Shown: in pieces, positions 1 to 6,168 of the stretch | Layout of the letters: each line of letters starts with the position of its first letter | Numbering within the stretch: the first letter of the stretch is position 1 | Source of the DNA: Pseudomonadota bacterium | GTDB taxonomy: Bacteria; Pseudomonadota; Gammaproteobacteria; Burkholderiales; Burkholderiaceae_B | Direction of reading: 5' to 3' | Assembly: GCA_023437255.1 (NCBI GenBank) | Contig: JAEZGR010000246.1 | Coordinates: 1 to 10,208, forward strand | Length of the DNA: 10,208 bases | The notes under the pieces: generated by a model | The model's input: the letters and a program-made list of their open reading frames with translations, nothing else | Databases searched by the model: none | What the model was told of the DNA's origin: nothing | Made by a program: the position numbers and the translations under genes

Positions 1-1
1 C

Positions 2-613
2 CCTTATTGGGATGAAGCCGCTGCCGCACTGATTCAGCGCGATCGCATCCTGCGCAAGATCATTCCGCAATACCCCGACGACGCGCTGGCTGCGCCCGGC
101 GCGGCGTTTGTCACGCTGGCCCGTGCGCTCATCGGCCATCAGAGTTCCGTCAAGGCGGCCGATGCCGCCTGGACCCGGTTCACGGCGGGCTGCGGTCGCA
201 ACCCGACGCCAAAGGCGGTTCTTCAGCTGTCAGAGCAGGACCCGACGCTGGCCGGTCTGCCCAAACGCAAGGCCGAGTACATCATCGATCTTGCCACGCA
301 CTTCGCTGAAAAGAAGGTGCAACCCACCCGCTGGGGCGACATGGATGACGAAGCCGTCGTCGCTGAGTTGTGTGAGATTCGGGGCATTGGGCGCTGGACG
401 GCCGAAATGTTCCTGATCTTTCACCTGCAGCGCCCCGACGTACTGCCCCTCGATGATTCGCGCCTCTTGAAGGCAATTTCGCTACACTATTTCAGTGGTG
501 AGCCTGTTTCGCGATTCGAAGCGCGTGAAGTGGCGCAGGCCTGGGCACCCTGGCGTACGGTTGCGACCTGGTTTCTCTGGCGCAGCCTGGATCCTGCCTC
601 GTTGCATTACTAG
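2..613 (+). CDS. DNA-3-methyladenine glycosylase II, AlkA-like (5' partial)
   Basis: Base-excision repair enzyme of the HhH-GPD superfamily, which cuts alkylated purines such as 3-methyladenine from DNA. The reading frame is open from base 2 to the TAG at 611-613, giving 203 visible residues; the start lies outside the window, and by comparison with the family perhaps 20-30 residues are missing. The helix-hairpin-helix reads CEIRGIGRWTAEMFLIF (visible residues 124-140), followed by LPLDD (148-152); by analogy with AlkA the second Asp (152) is the catalytic one. The early family motif usually reads IVGQQISVKAA; here it is LIGHQSSVKAA (43-53), a mild departure. The gene ends 33 bases before accA on the same strand. 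In related Burkholderiales cysS often lies upstream, but that cannot be seen here. The assignment to the AlkA family is firm; the exact substrate range is inferred. Confidence 0.88.
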   Translation, partial: PYWDEAAAALIQRDRILRKIIPQYPDDALAAPGAAFVTLARALIGHQSSVKAADAAWTRFTAGCGRNPTPKAVLQLSEQDPTLAGLPKRKAEYIIDLATHFAEKKVQPTRWGDMDDEAVVAELCEIRGIGRWTAEMFLIFHLQRPDVLPLDDSRLLKAISLHYFSGEPVSRFEAREVAQAWAPWRTVATWFLWRSLDPASLHY

Positions 614-646
614 CCGGGCCCGCCAATATCTGGATATCAAGTTCCT

Positions 647-1609
647 ATGCGTAATACATTTCTCGAATTCGAGCAGCCGCTCGCGGAACTCGAAAGCAAA
701 ATCGAACAGCTGCGATTCGTGCAGTCTGACTCTGCTGTCGATATCTCCGACGAGATCGCCCGCCTGCAGCAGAAGAATACCGCGCTCGCCAAGAGCATCT
801 ATGCCAAGCTCACGCCCTGGCAGACCGCGCTGGTGGCGCGCCACCCGCAGCGGCCCTATACCCTCGATTACGTGCGCGAGATCTTCACCGATTTTCATGA
901 GCTGCACGGCGATCGCATGTACGCTGATGACCGCTCGATCGTAGGGGGCCTTGCCCGCTTCAATGGCACCCCCTGCATGGTGATCGGTCACCAGAAGGGC
1001 CGCGACACCAAAGAACGCGCCATGCGCAATTTCGGCATGCCGCGCCCCGAGGGTTATCGCAAGGCGTTGCGCCTGATGCGGCTGGCCGAAAAGTTCCAGT
1101 TGCCGATCTTCACCTTTGTCGATACCCCGGGGGCTTACCCGGGCATCGGCGCTGAAGAACGCGGGCAGTCCGAGGCCATCGGTCACAACCTGTATGCCAT
1201 GGCCGAGCTCAAGGTGCCCATCATCACCACCATCATCGGTGAGGGCGGTTCGGGCGGTGCCCTGGCCATTGCGGTGGGCGACGTGGTGATGATGCTGCAA
1301 TACGCCACCTATGCGGTCATTTCCCCGGAAGGCTGTGCATCGATTCTCTGGCGCAGTGCCGACAAGGCGTCGGCGGCTGCCGAGGCGTTGGCAATTACTG
1401 CCACGCGTCTGAAGGACCTGGGTCTGATCGATCGCATCGTGAATGAACCCGTGGGCGGTGCGCATCGCGATCCGATCGTGATGGCGCGGCAGCTGAGCCG
1501 GGCACTGGCTGATTCGCTGCGCCAGGTCTCCGGCATGACGGCCGAGGAGCTCATCAATCACCGCCTGGAGCGCCTGATGTCCTACGGGCGGTTCACCGAA
1601 GCAAGCTGA
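647..1609 (+). CDS. accA: Acetyl-CoA carboxylase carboxyltransferase, alpha subunit
   Basis: AccA pairs with AccD to form the carboxyltransferase that moves CO2 from biotin on AccB to acetyl-CoA, giving malonyl-CoA for cytoplasmic fatty-acid synthesis. The 320-residue product matches the usual length of about 319. The N-terminal helical part carries [18 protein letters not shown] (5-22). The crotonase-like core shows [18 protein letters not shown] (114-131), [18 protein letters not shown] (157-174) and [16 protein letters not shown] (197-212), the last including the glycine loop typical of carboxyltransferases. The ATG at 647 gives the standard family N-terminus; the ribosome site is weak (GGA about 12 bases upstream). 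Its stop is seven bases before the tilS start, so the two are probably co-transcribed. Nothing odd is seen. Confidence 0.97.
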   Translation: MRNTFLEFEQPLAELESKIEQLRFVQSDSAVDISDEIARLQQKNTALAKSIYAKLTPWQTALVARHPQRPYTLDYVREIFTDFHELHGDRMYADDRSIVGGLARFNGTPCMVIGHQKGRDTKERAMRNFGMPRPEGYRKALRLMRLAEKFQLPIFTFVDTPGAYPGIGAEERGQSEAIGHNLYAMAELKVPIITTIIGEGGSGGALAIAVGDVVMMLQYATYAVISPEGCASILWRSADKASAAAEALAITATRLKDLGLIDRIVNEPVGGAHRDPIVMARQLSRALADSLRQVSGMTAEELINHRLERLMSYGRFTEAS

Positions 1610-1616
1610 CGCCGTC

Positions 1617-2687
1617 GTGAACGCGCGCCTGATGCCGGCGGGTTATGCTGGCGAAGCCGAGCTGTTCAAACCTGTCGCGGCGGTGCTCGAGTCCCTCTGT
1701 TCGTCACGGGCGGAGGCTGGCGACACAGTGAAGGTGGCCGTGGCTCTGAGCGGCGGCGCCGATTCAGCCATGCTGGCGGTGCACGCCGCTCTGGTCGCGC
1801 GCCGTGTGGCCGGTATTTCCCTGCATTGCTTTCACATCCACCACGGGCTGCAGTCTGTTGCAGACGACTGGCGCGACCACGTGCATCGTCTTGCTATGGG
1901 GCTGGGCGTGCCCTGCCACAGCCTGAGGGTGAGGGTGGAAGAACAATCGGGCAAGGGCGTGGAGGCCGCAGCCCGCGAGGCACGCTACGCCGGCTTCAGG
2001 CATCTGGCTGAAGCCAACGGCGTCTCGCATATCCTGCTCGCGCATCATCTCAATGACCAGGCAGAAACCGTGATGCTGCGCCTGTTGCGGGGCGCCGGTC
2101 CCGAAGGCTTGCGGGCCATGGCGCCTCAGACCCTGCGCGACGACCTGATCTACCTGCGGCCCTGGCTCGATGTGGATCGGAGCCTGATCGTGGCGGCTGC
2201 ACACGACTACGCCGCACGCACGGGCTGGGCTGCCGTGCACGACCCCACCAACGTGGACGATGACTACACGCGCGGTGCCGTACGCCGGCGCCTCGTGCCG
2301 GTGCTCGACGAGCGCTGGCCGGCGTGGCGGACAACACTGGCGCGCCATGCGCGTCAGGCGCGCGATCTGTCGTTGCTGCTTGCCGAAGTGGCGGCAGACG
2401 ATTTCGCACGCCTTGACCCCGGCGCGGACCAGACCGATTTCTCGCTGATGGCGTGGCGAGGCCTGAGCCCGCAACGCCGGGTGATGGTGCTGCGCCATTG
2501 GCTGCACATGCACGGCCTGCGTGCGCCCACCGAGGCGCGCATGCGTGAGCTGTGTCGGCAGCTCGAGGGCCTGCATGCGCTGGGCCACGACCGGCAGATG
2601 CGTCTGCGCCATGACGGCCAATGGATATGCTGCGTCCGTGGACGGGTCGCATTGTTGCGCCCGAACGACAGTGACGAAACTCTGTAA
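1617..2687 (+). CDS. tilS: tRNA(Ile)-lysidine synthetase
   Basis: TilS uses ATP and lysine to turn the wobble C34 of the CAU-anticodon tRNA-Ile into lysidine, changing its reading from Met to Ile; it is normally essential. The PP-loop ATP site is SGGADS (45-50), followed by HIHHGL (73-78), EAAAREARY (116-124) and LLAHHLNDQAETVMLRLLRG (140-159), all hallmarks of the N-type ATP pyrophosphatase domain of TilS. A DPTNVDDDYTRGAVRRRL stretch further on matches the usual region after the catalytic core. At 356 residues it is much shorter than the E. coli enzyme (about 430), which suggests that most of the C-terminal domain is missing, as I recall for other betaproteobacteria. The start is GTG at 1617, seven bases after accA; an ATG at 1632 is the alternative. 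The stop TAA lies inside a possible -10 box for lysC. Confidence 0.93.
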   Translation: MNARLMPAGYAGEAELFKPVAAVLESLCSSRAEAGDTVKVAVALSGGADSAMLAVHAALVARRVAGISLHCFHIHHGLQSVADDWRDHVHRLAMGLGVPCHSLRVRVEEQSGKGVEAAAREARYAGFRHLAEANGVSHILLAHHLNDQAETVMLRLLRGAGPEGLRAMAPQTLRDDLIYLRPWLDVDRSLIVAAAHDYAARTGWAAVHDPTNVDDDYTRGAVRRRLVPVLDERWPAWRTTLARHARQARDLSLLLAEVAADDFARLDPGADQTDFSLMAWRGLSPQRRVMVLRHWLHMHGLRAPTEARMRELCRQLEGLHALGHDRQMRLRHDGQWICCVRGRVALLRPNDSDETL

Positions 2688-2690
2688 AAT
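2685..2690 (+). promoter_or_regulatory. Possible -10 box upstream of lysC (TAAAAT)
   Basis: TAAAAT overlaps the tilS stop codon and starts an AT-rich patch in an otherwise GC-rich region, about 86 bases before lysC. No convincing -35 box lies 16-18 bases upstream (the nearest TTGTTG at 2652-2657 is too far), so this is only a candidate. The leader from 2691 to 2775 holds a small 5-bp hairpin (GCACC 2719-2723 with GGTGC 2728-2732) around a CACCGGTG palindrome, with no T-run. I do not recognise a lysine riboswitch or an attenuator peptide. lysC may simply be read through from tilS. Confidence 0.25.
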
Positions 2691-2775
2691 ACGAAAGTTT
2701 CTCTTTCCGACCCTTACGGCACCCACCGGTGCGCGCAGTGCAAGCCGGCCCCGTGTCCTTTCACCAGAGTAGAAG

Positions 2776-4053
2776 ATGTCCCTGATTGTTCAGAAATACG
2801 GCGGCACGTCCATGGGCTCTGTCGAGCGCATCAAGAACGTGGCGAGGCGCGTGGCCAAATGGCACGCCGCCGGTCACCAGGTGGTCGTGGTGCCTTCGGC
2901 AATGGCGGGCGAAACGAATCGCCTGCTGGGTCTTGCCAAGGAAATCAGTGCAATTCCTGATGGCCGGGAACTCGACCAACTGGCAGCCACCGGCGAGCAG
3001 GCCAGCAGCGCATTGCTCGCACTGGCACTGCAGGCGCACGGTACGCCCGCACGCAGCTACACCGGCTGGCAGGTTCCTGTTCGAACCGACTCGTCGTTCA
3101 CCAAAGCCCGCATCAACTCCATCGACGGCGAAAAGATTCAGGCCGATCTCGATGCCGGCCGTGTCGTGATCGTGACGGGCTTTCAGGGCATCGACGACGA
3201 AGGCAACATCACCACGCTGGGTCGCGGGGGTTCCGATACCTCGGCAGTGGCCGTGGCTGCGGCGCTCAAGGCCGACGAGTGCCTGATCTTCACCGACGTC
3301 GACGGCGTATACACCACCGACCCGCGCATCGTGCCTGAAGCACGCCGCATGAATGTCATTTCCTTCGAGGAAATGCTCGAGATGGCGTCGCTCGGCTCCA
3401 AGGTGCTCCAGATCCGCTCTGTGGAATTCGCCGGCAAGTACCGCGTTCCTGTGCGCGTGCTTTCGTCGCTGACCGACCCCAACATACCGCTCGAAGAAGA
3501 AATGGCTTCGGGCACGCTTATTACTTTCGAGGAAGACCAGAAAATGGAACACGCCGTAGTCTCGGGCATCGCTTTCAGCCGCGATGAAGCGAAGTTCACC
3601 CTGCTCACCGTACCCGACAAGCCCGGCGTCGCCTATTCCATTCTGGGGCCGGTGGCCGCTGCGAATATCGATGTCGACATGATTCTCCAGAATCAGTCGG
3701 TCGAAGGCACCACCGACTTCTCCTTCACGGTCAATCGCAACGACTTTGCCCGCACGCTCGAACTGCTCAAGAACCAGGTCGGTCCGGCCGTGGGTGCAGC
3801 CGAAATCGTTGCCGATGACAAGGTCTGCAAGGTGTCGATCGTAGGCATCGGCATGCGCAGCCACGTGGGTGTTGCCAGCCGCATGTTCCGTACGCTGGCC
3901 GAGGAAGGCATCAATATCCAGATGATCAGTACGTCAGAAATCAAGACCTCGGTGGTCATCGAAGACAAGTACATGGAACTGGCCGTGCGCGCGCTGCACA
4001 AGGCCTTCGGCCTCGATGCGGAAACCCCCGCGGAGCCTGGCAAAGAGTCGTAA
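2776..4053 (+). CDS. lysC: Aspartate kinase, lysine/threonine type with tandem ACT domains
   Basis: Phosphorylates L-aspartate with ATP, the first committed step to lysine (via diaminopimelate), threonine, methionine and isoleucine, in the cytoplasm. The amino-acid kinase domain opens with KYGGTS (7-12), then GRGGSDTSA (149-157) and TDVDGVYTTDPR (173-184). Two ACT domains follow: about 272-335 (FTLLTVPDKPGVAYSIL) and about 351-415 (KVSIVGIGMRSHVGVASRMF). This layout and the 425-residue length fit the monofunctional family usually inhibited jointly by lysine and threonine; there is no fused homoserine dehydrogenase. Feedback behaviour is inferred from the family. The ATG at 2776 gives the conserved N-terminus, preceded by a weak purine-rich AGAGTAGAAG. 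An 88-base gap separates it from tilS and a tRNA gene follows 49 bases after its stop. I call it lysC; some genomes name it ask. Confidence 0.96.
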   Translation: MSLIVQKYGGTSMGSVERIKNVARRVAKWHAAGHQVVVVPSAMAGETNRLLGLAKEISAIPDGRELDQLAATGEQASSALLALALQAHGTPARSYTGWQVPVRTDSSFTKARINSIDGEKIQADLDAGRVVIVTGFQGIDDEGNITTLGRGGSDTSAVAVAAALKADECLIFTDVDGVYTTDPRIVPEARRMNVISFEEMLEMASLGSKVLQIRSVEFAGKYRVPVRVLSSLTDPNIPLEEEMASGTLITFEEDQKMEHAVVSGIAFSRDEAKFTLLTVPDKPGVAYSILGPVAAANIDVDMILQNQSVEGTTDFSFTVNRNDFARTLELLKNQVGPAVGAAEIVADDKVCKVSIVGIGMRSHVGVASRMFRTLAEEGINIQMISTSEIKTSVVIEDKYMELAVRALHKAFGLDAETPAEPGKES

Positions 4054-4069
4054 TTCGAGGCCGCGCACT

Positions 4070-4084
4070 GCACGAATTTCGTGC
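4070..4084 (+). repeat. Perfect inverted repeat before the tRNA-Ser -10 box
   Basis: GCACGAA (4070-4076), one central T, then TTCGTGC (4078-4084) form a perfect 7-bp inverted repeat. It begins 17 bases after the lysC stop and its last three bases (TGC) form the extended part of the tRNA-Ser -10 element, so it fills the spacer region of that promoter. No T-run follows, so it is not a classical terminator. It could be a protein-binding site or chance. Confidence 0.5.
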
Positions 4085-4090
4085 TAGAAT
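4082..4090 (+). promoter_or_regulatory. Extended -10 promoter of tRNA-Ser (TGCTAGAAT)
   Basis: TGC followed by TAGAAT (4085-4090) matches the extended -10 consensus TGnTATAAT except for one base. Transcription would start near 4097, giving a leader of only about six bases before the mature tRNA. No good -35 box is seen at the right distance, which is tolerated by extended -10 promoters. Read-through from lysC is also possible, since no terminator lies between. Confidence 0.6.
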
Positions 4091-4102
4091 TGCGGTTTCG
4101 CC

Positions 4103-4195
4103 GGAGACGTGGCCGAGAGGTTGAAGGTACTCCCCTGCTAAGGGAGCATACGGCTTATACCCGTATCGAGGGTTCGAATCCCTCCGTCTCCGCCA
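4103..4195 (+). tRNA. tRNA-Ser (anticodon GCU), CCA encoded
   Basis: Class II tRNA of 93 bases that decodes AGC and AGU. The acceptor stem GGAGACG (4103-4109) pairs perfectly with CGTCTCC (4185-4191), followed by discriminator G (4192), as expected for serine, and an encoded CCA (4193-4195). The anticodon stem CTCCC (4130-4134) pairs with GGGAG (4142-4146) around a loop whose anticodon is GCT (4137-4139). The long variable arm typical of tRNA-Ser has a TACGG/CCGTA stem, and the T arm reads GAGGG-TTCGAAT-CCCTC. It has its own promoter and ends three bases before a terminator hairpin. Confidence 0.98.
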
Positions 4196-4198
4196 AAG

Positions 4199-4226
4199 AA
4201 CCCCTTGATTTGCAAGGGGTTTTTTT
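4199..4226 (+). terminator. Rho-independent terminator of tRNA-Ser, possibly bidirectional
   Basis: AACCCCTTG (4199-4207), loop ATTTG, then CAAGGGGTT (4213-4221) form a 9-bp stem, and seven T's occupy 4220-4226. On the + strand it ends the tRNA (and possibly lysC) transcript. On the - strand the same hairpin lies 17 bases after the ureG stop and is followed by TTCTTT, a broken but usable U-tract, so it may also end the urease operon. The stem can be extended on both sides by A-T pairs with one mismatch (4195-4207 with 4213-4225). Confidence 0.9.
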
Positions 4227-4242
4227 ATTGGGGCTCCAACCC

Positions 4243-4902
4243 TCAGCCGTCAACCGCCAGGAGCCCTTCCTTCTCAATAAACTCGATAATCGCATCGAGC
4301 CCTGTGGCTTCCTTGATGGTGCCGATGACATAGGGGCGCCCACCACGCATACGGCGCGTGTCCTGCTCCATGACTTCAAGCGACGCACCCACGTAGGGCG
4401 CCAGATCGGCTTTGTTGATGATCAGCAGATCCGACTTCGTGATGCCCGGTCCGCCTTTGCGCGGAATCTTCTCTCCGCCGGAGACGTCGATGACATATAG
4501 CGTCAGGTCAGAGAGTTCAGGACTGAACGTGGCGGCGAGGTTGTCGCCACCGGATTCCACGAACACGATGTCGGTGTCGGGAAATTTCTGAAGCATGCGG
4601 TCTATTGCTTCCAGGTTGATGGAGGCGTCTTCACGGATCGCAGTATGGGGGCACCCGCCGGTTTCGACGCCCACGATGCGTTCAGCCGGCAGTGCGCCCG
4701 ACAGCGTCAGCAGGCGCTGGTCTTCCTTGGTGTAGATATCGTTCGTAATGGCGATGAGCTCATAGGTGGCCCCCATCTTCTTGCAGAGCATTTCCAGCAG
4801 CGTCGTCTTTCCCGAGCCGACGGGGCCGCCGACTCCGACGCGTAGCGGCGGCAGTGTTTTGGTTCTGCGCAGAGAGGGAGCGGATTCTTTAGCGTGCATC
4901 AT
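4243..4902 (-). CDS. ureG: Urease accessory GTPase UreG
   Basis: SIMIBI-class GTPase that, with UreD and UreF (and nickel from UreE), uses GTP hydrolysis to deliver nickel to apo-urease in the cytoplasm. The 219-residue product shows a P-loop GPVGSGKT (26-33), the nickel-binding CPH motif in [13 protein letters not shown] (79-91, CPH at 83-85), [15 protein letters not shown] and the base-recognition NKAD. Length and motifs are standard. The first of two adjacent ATGs (4902 and 4899) is preferred because AAAGG (4910-4914) sits seven bases before it. That ribosome site touches the ureF stop, and the gap to ureF is 11 bases. It is the last gene of the cluster; the convergent tRNA-Ser and its terminator follow. 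Confidence 0.97.
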   Translation of the reverse strand: MMHAKESAPSLRRTKTLPPLRVGVGGPVGSGKTTLLEMLCKKMGATYELIAITNDIYTKEDQRLLTLSGALPAERIVGVETGGCPHTAIREDASINLEAIDRMLQKFPDTDIVFVESGGDNLAATFSPELSDLTLYVIDVSGGEKIPRKGGPGITKSDLLIINKADLAPYVGASLEVMEQDTRRMRGGRPYVIGTIKEATGLDAIIEFIEKEGLLAVDG

Positions 4903-4913
4903 GATGTAGCCTT

Positions 4914-5600
4914 TCAGGAACGGAACAGGCGGGAGTATTGGTGTTCATGCAGCGATGACAAAATGGCGAACTGAGGAGCCAAGGTGCACAGGCGGGGCGG
5001 CCGGCATGCGGCGCGATCGCATGCGCGCTCACACACCGGCGGAATCAGCGCACGACAGTGGTTCAGTATGCGCTGGCCGCTCATCTGGCCCAGCGGCACG
5101 GTTTTGATGGCCGCCATGACCTGGTTCTCGAGCCAGGTGAAAAGGTAGGCGGCGAGCCCCGCATGCTTGTCGATGTGCAGGGCGTGGGCCGCATAGGCAT
5201 GTGCCGTCGGAAATGTGGGAACGGCAAGATCAGTCAGAAGGCTGCGCGCCTGCGCATCGCCCCAGCCCAGGTCGTTCGCCAGCCGGGTCAGCGACCAGCC
5301 CATTTGCTCGGTTTCCTGACGCAGCTCGTGCGTCTCGCGCGAGGCGTGGAACCATCGGTTCCAGTGTGACAGCGCGGCCTCGTCCTGGGTGGCCCAGGCC
5401 TCGTACAGCAAGGCCCAGATGGGCCCTTCGCACTTTTCGATCACCCATTCCAGCTGTTGCTGTATCCATTTCTGGGCGGTGGCCTCATCGTGCACGATGC
5501 TCACCTCGACTGCGGCTTCGAAGCCTTGCGAATAGCTGTAGCCGCCGATGGGCAGAGAGGGCGACGACAATTGCAACAAGGCAGTCAGCTGCGCTTGCAT
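4914..5600 (-). CDS. ureF: Urease accessory protein UreF
   Basis: UreF bridges UreD and UreG in the complex that activates urease and is thought to gate the nickel and GTPase steps. The family N-terminus [20 protein letters not shown] (8-27) and the conserved end QYSRLFRS are clear, and the length of 228 residues is normal. The ATG at 5600 is chosen; a TTG at 5612 would add four residues and overlap the ureE stop as TTGA. The ATG has no ribosome site, while the TTG has a weak ACGAG, so the start is uncertain and translation is probably coupled to ureE. Odd point: residues 182-205 carry five cysteines in an R/P-rich stretch ([10 protein letters not shown] and nearby), where other UreF proteins I recall have a helix with few cysteines. 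The reading frame is intact throughout. Confidence 0.93.
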   Translation of the reverse strand: MQAQLTALLQLSSPSLPIGGYSYSQGFEAAVEVSIVHDEATAQKWIQQQLEWVIEKCEGPIWALLYEAWATQDEAALSHWNRWFHASRETHELRQETEQMGWSLTRLANDLGWGDAQARSLLTDLAVPTFPTAHAYAAHALHIDKHAGLAAYLFTWLENQVMAAIKTVPLGQMSGQRILNHCRALIPPVCERACDRAACRPPRLCTLAPQFAILSSLHEHQYSRLFRS

Positions 5601-5608
5601 GGTGGAGG

Positions 5609-6166
5609 TCAATGCCGATGCTCGTGCGCATGCTCGTGCCCATGCGCATGATCATGCGCCGCGTAGGCGGCTTGCGCCAATGCGTAATCTTCGACAAAGG
5701 TTTCGTCGTGGCCGTGCTTGTGGCCCTTGCCGTATGCCCCGACGTCCGGCTCGAAGGGCGCTTGAACGGTCTCGACCATGAAGTCGCCCAGTTGTCCAAG
5801 CATCTCGATCAGAACCGGGTCGGGTTCAAGCTGAAGAAAATGGGCACCCACCTCGACCAGCACATGCCGGTTGCCCAGGTGGTAGGCCGCCCGGGTCAAT
5901 GCAAGGGGGCTCTTCGCCGTTACGCGCAACACCGATTCCATGGCAGCCTGCACTTCAATGAAGCCGCCGTCTTCGGCGATGAGTAGATCTCCATGGCGCA
6001 ATATCGTTCCCTGATGGAGCATCAACCCTACGGTTTCGCCCGTGTCGAGCGCGATTCGCTGCCGACTGCGGCGCCGTTGATCGAAACGCAACACGGCTTT
6101 CGGAGCATTGCGCACCAGGGGCTTTGCAATGCGGGCGCCGGCAAGGTGTTTTCTTATGATTCGCAT
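5609..6166 (-). CDS. ureE: Urease accessory nickel chaperone UreE with His-rich tail
   Basis: Cytoplasmic metallochaperone that binds nickel and passes it to UreG for urease assembly. The 185-residue product has the peptide-binding-like N-terminal part (about 1-75) and a metal-binding C-terminal part. YHLGNRH (95-101) contains H96, the conserved dimer-interface nickel ligand of the family. A second His group, GHKHGHDE (148-155), precedes the tail HDHAHGHEHAHEHRH (171-185), which alternates His at eight positions like the Klebsiella type. The ATG at 6166 begins two bases after the ureC stop with no visible ribosome site, so translation is probably coupled to ureC. Its TGA (5609-5611) overlaps the alternative TTG start of ureF. 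The tail is encoded by a 12-base tandem repeat (see 5618-5653). Confidence 0.95.
   Translation of the reverse strand: MRIIRKHLAGARIAKPLVRNAPKAVLRFDQRRRSRQRIALDTGETVGLMLHQGTILRHGDLLIAEDGGFIEVQAAMESVLRVTAKSPLALTRAAYHLGNRHVLVEVGAHFLQLEPDPVLIEMLGQLGDFMVETVQAPFEPDVGAYGKGHKHGHDETFVEDYALAQAAYAAHDHAHGHEHAHEHRH
5618..5653 (-). repeat. 12-base tandem repeat coding the UreE histidine tail
   Basis: Read on the + strand, three units lie end to end: ATGCTCGTGCGC (5618-5629), ATGCTCGTGCCC (5630-5641) and ATGCGCATGATC (5642-5653), with a further partial ATGCGCC. The first two differ at one base. On the - strand each unit codes a four-residue block with two His (AHEH, GHEH, DHAH). Such repeats can gain or lose units by slippage. 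Confidence 0.75.
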
Positions 6167-6168
6167 GA

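Noticed and set aside
482..1561. Long open frame on the - strand opposite accA (359 residues)
   Set aside because: It is the antisense shadow of accA, a normal effect in GC-rich genes; it has no recognisable domain and no ribosome site.
2688..2775. Possible lysine riboswitch in the lysC leader
   Set aside because: At 88 bases it is far too short for the known lysine element (about 170 bases or more), and only one small hairpin is present.
2761..3864. Long - strand open frame of 367 residues opposite lysC
   Set aside because: Antisense shadow of lysC; no family resemblance seen.
4081..4500. Open frame running from the tRNA promoter through tRNA-Ser into ureG antisense
   Set aside because: It crosses a tRNA gene and a terminator, so it cannot be a real protein gene.
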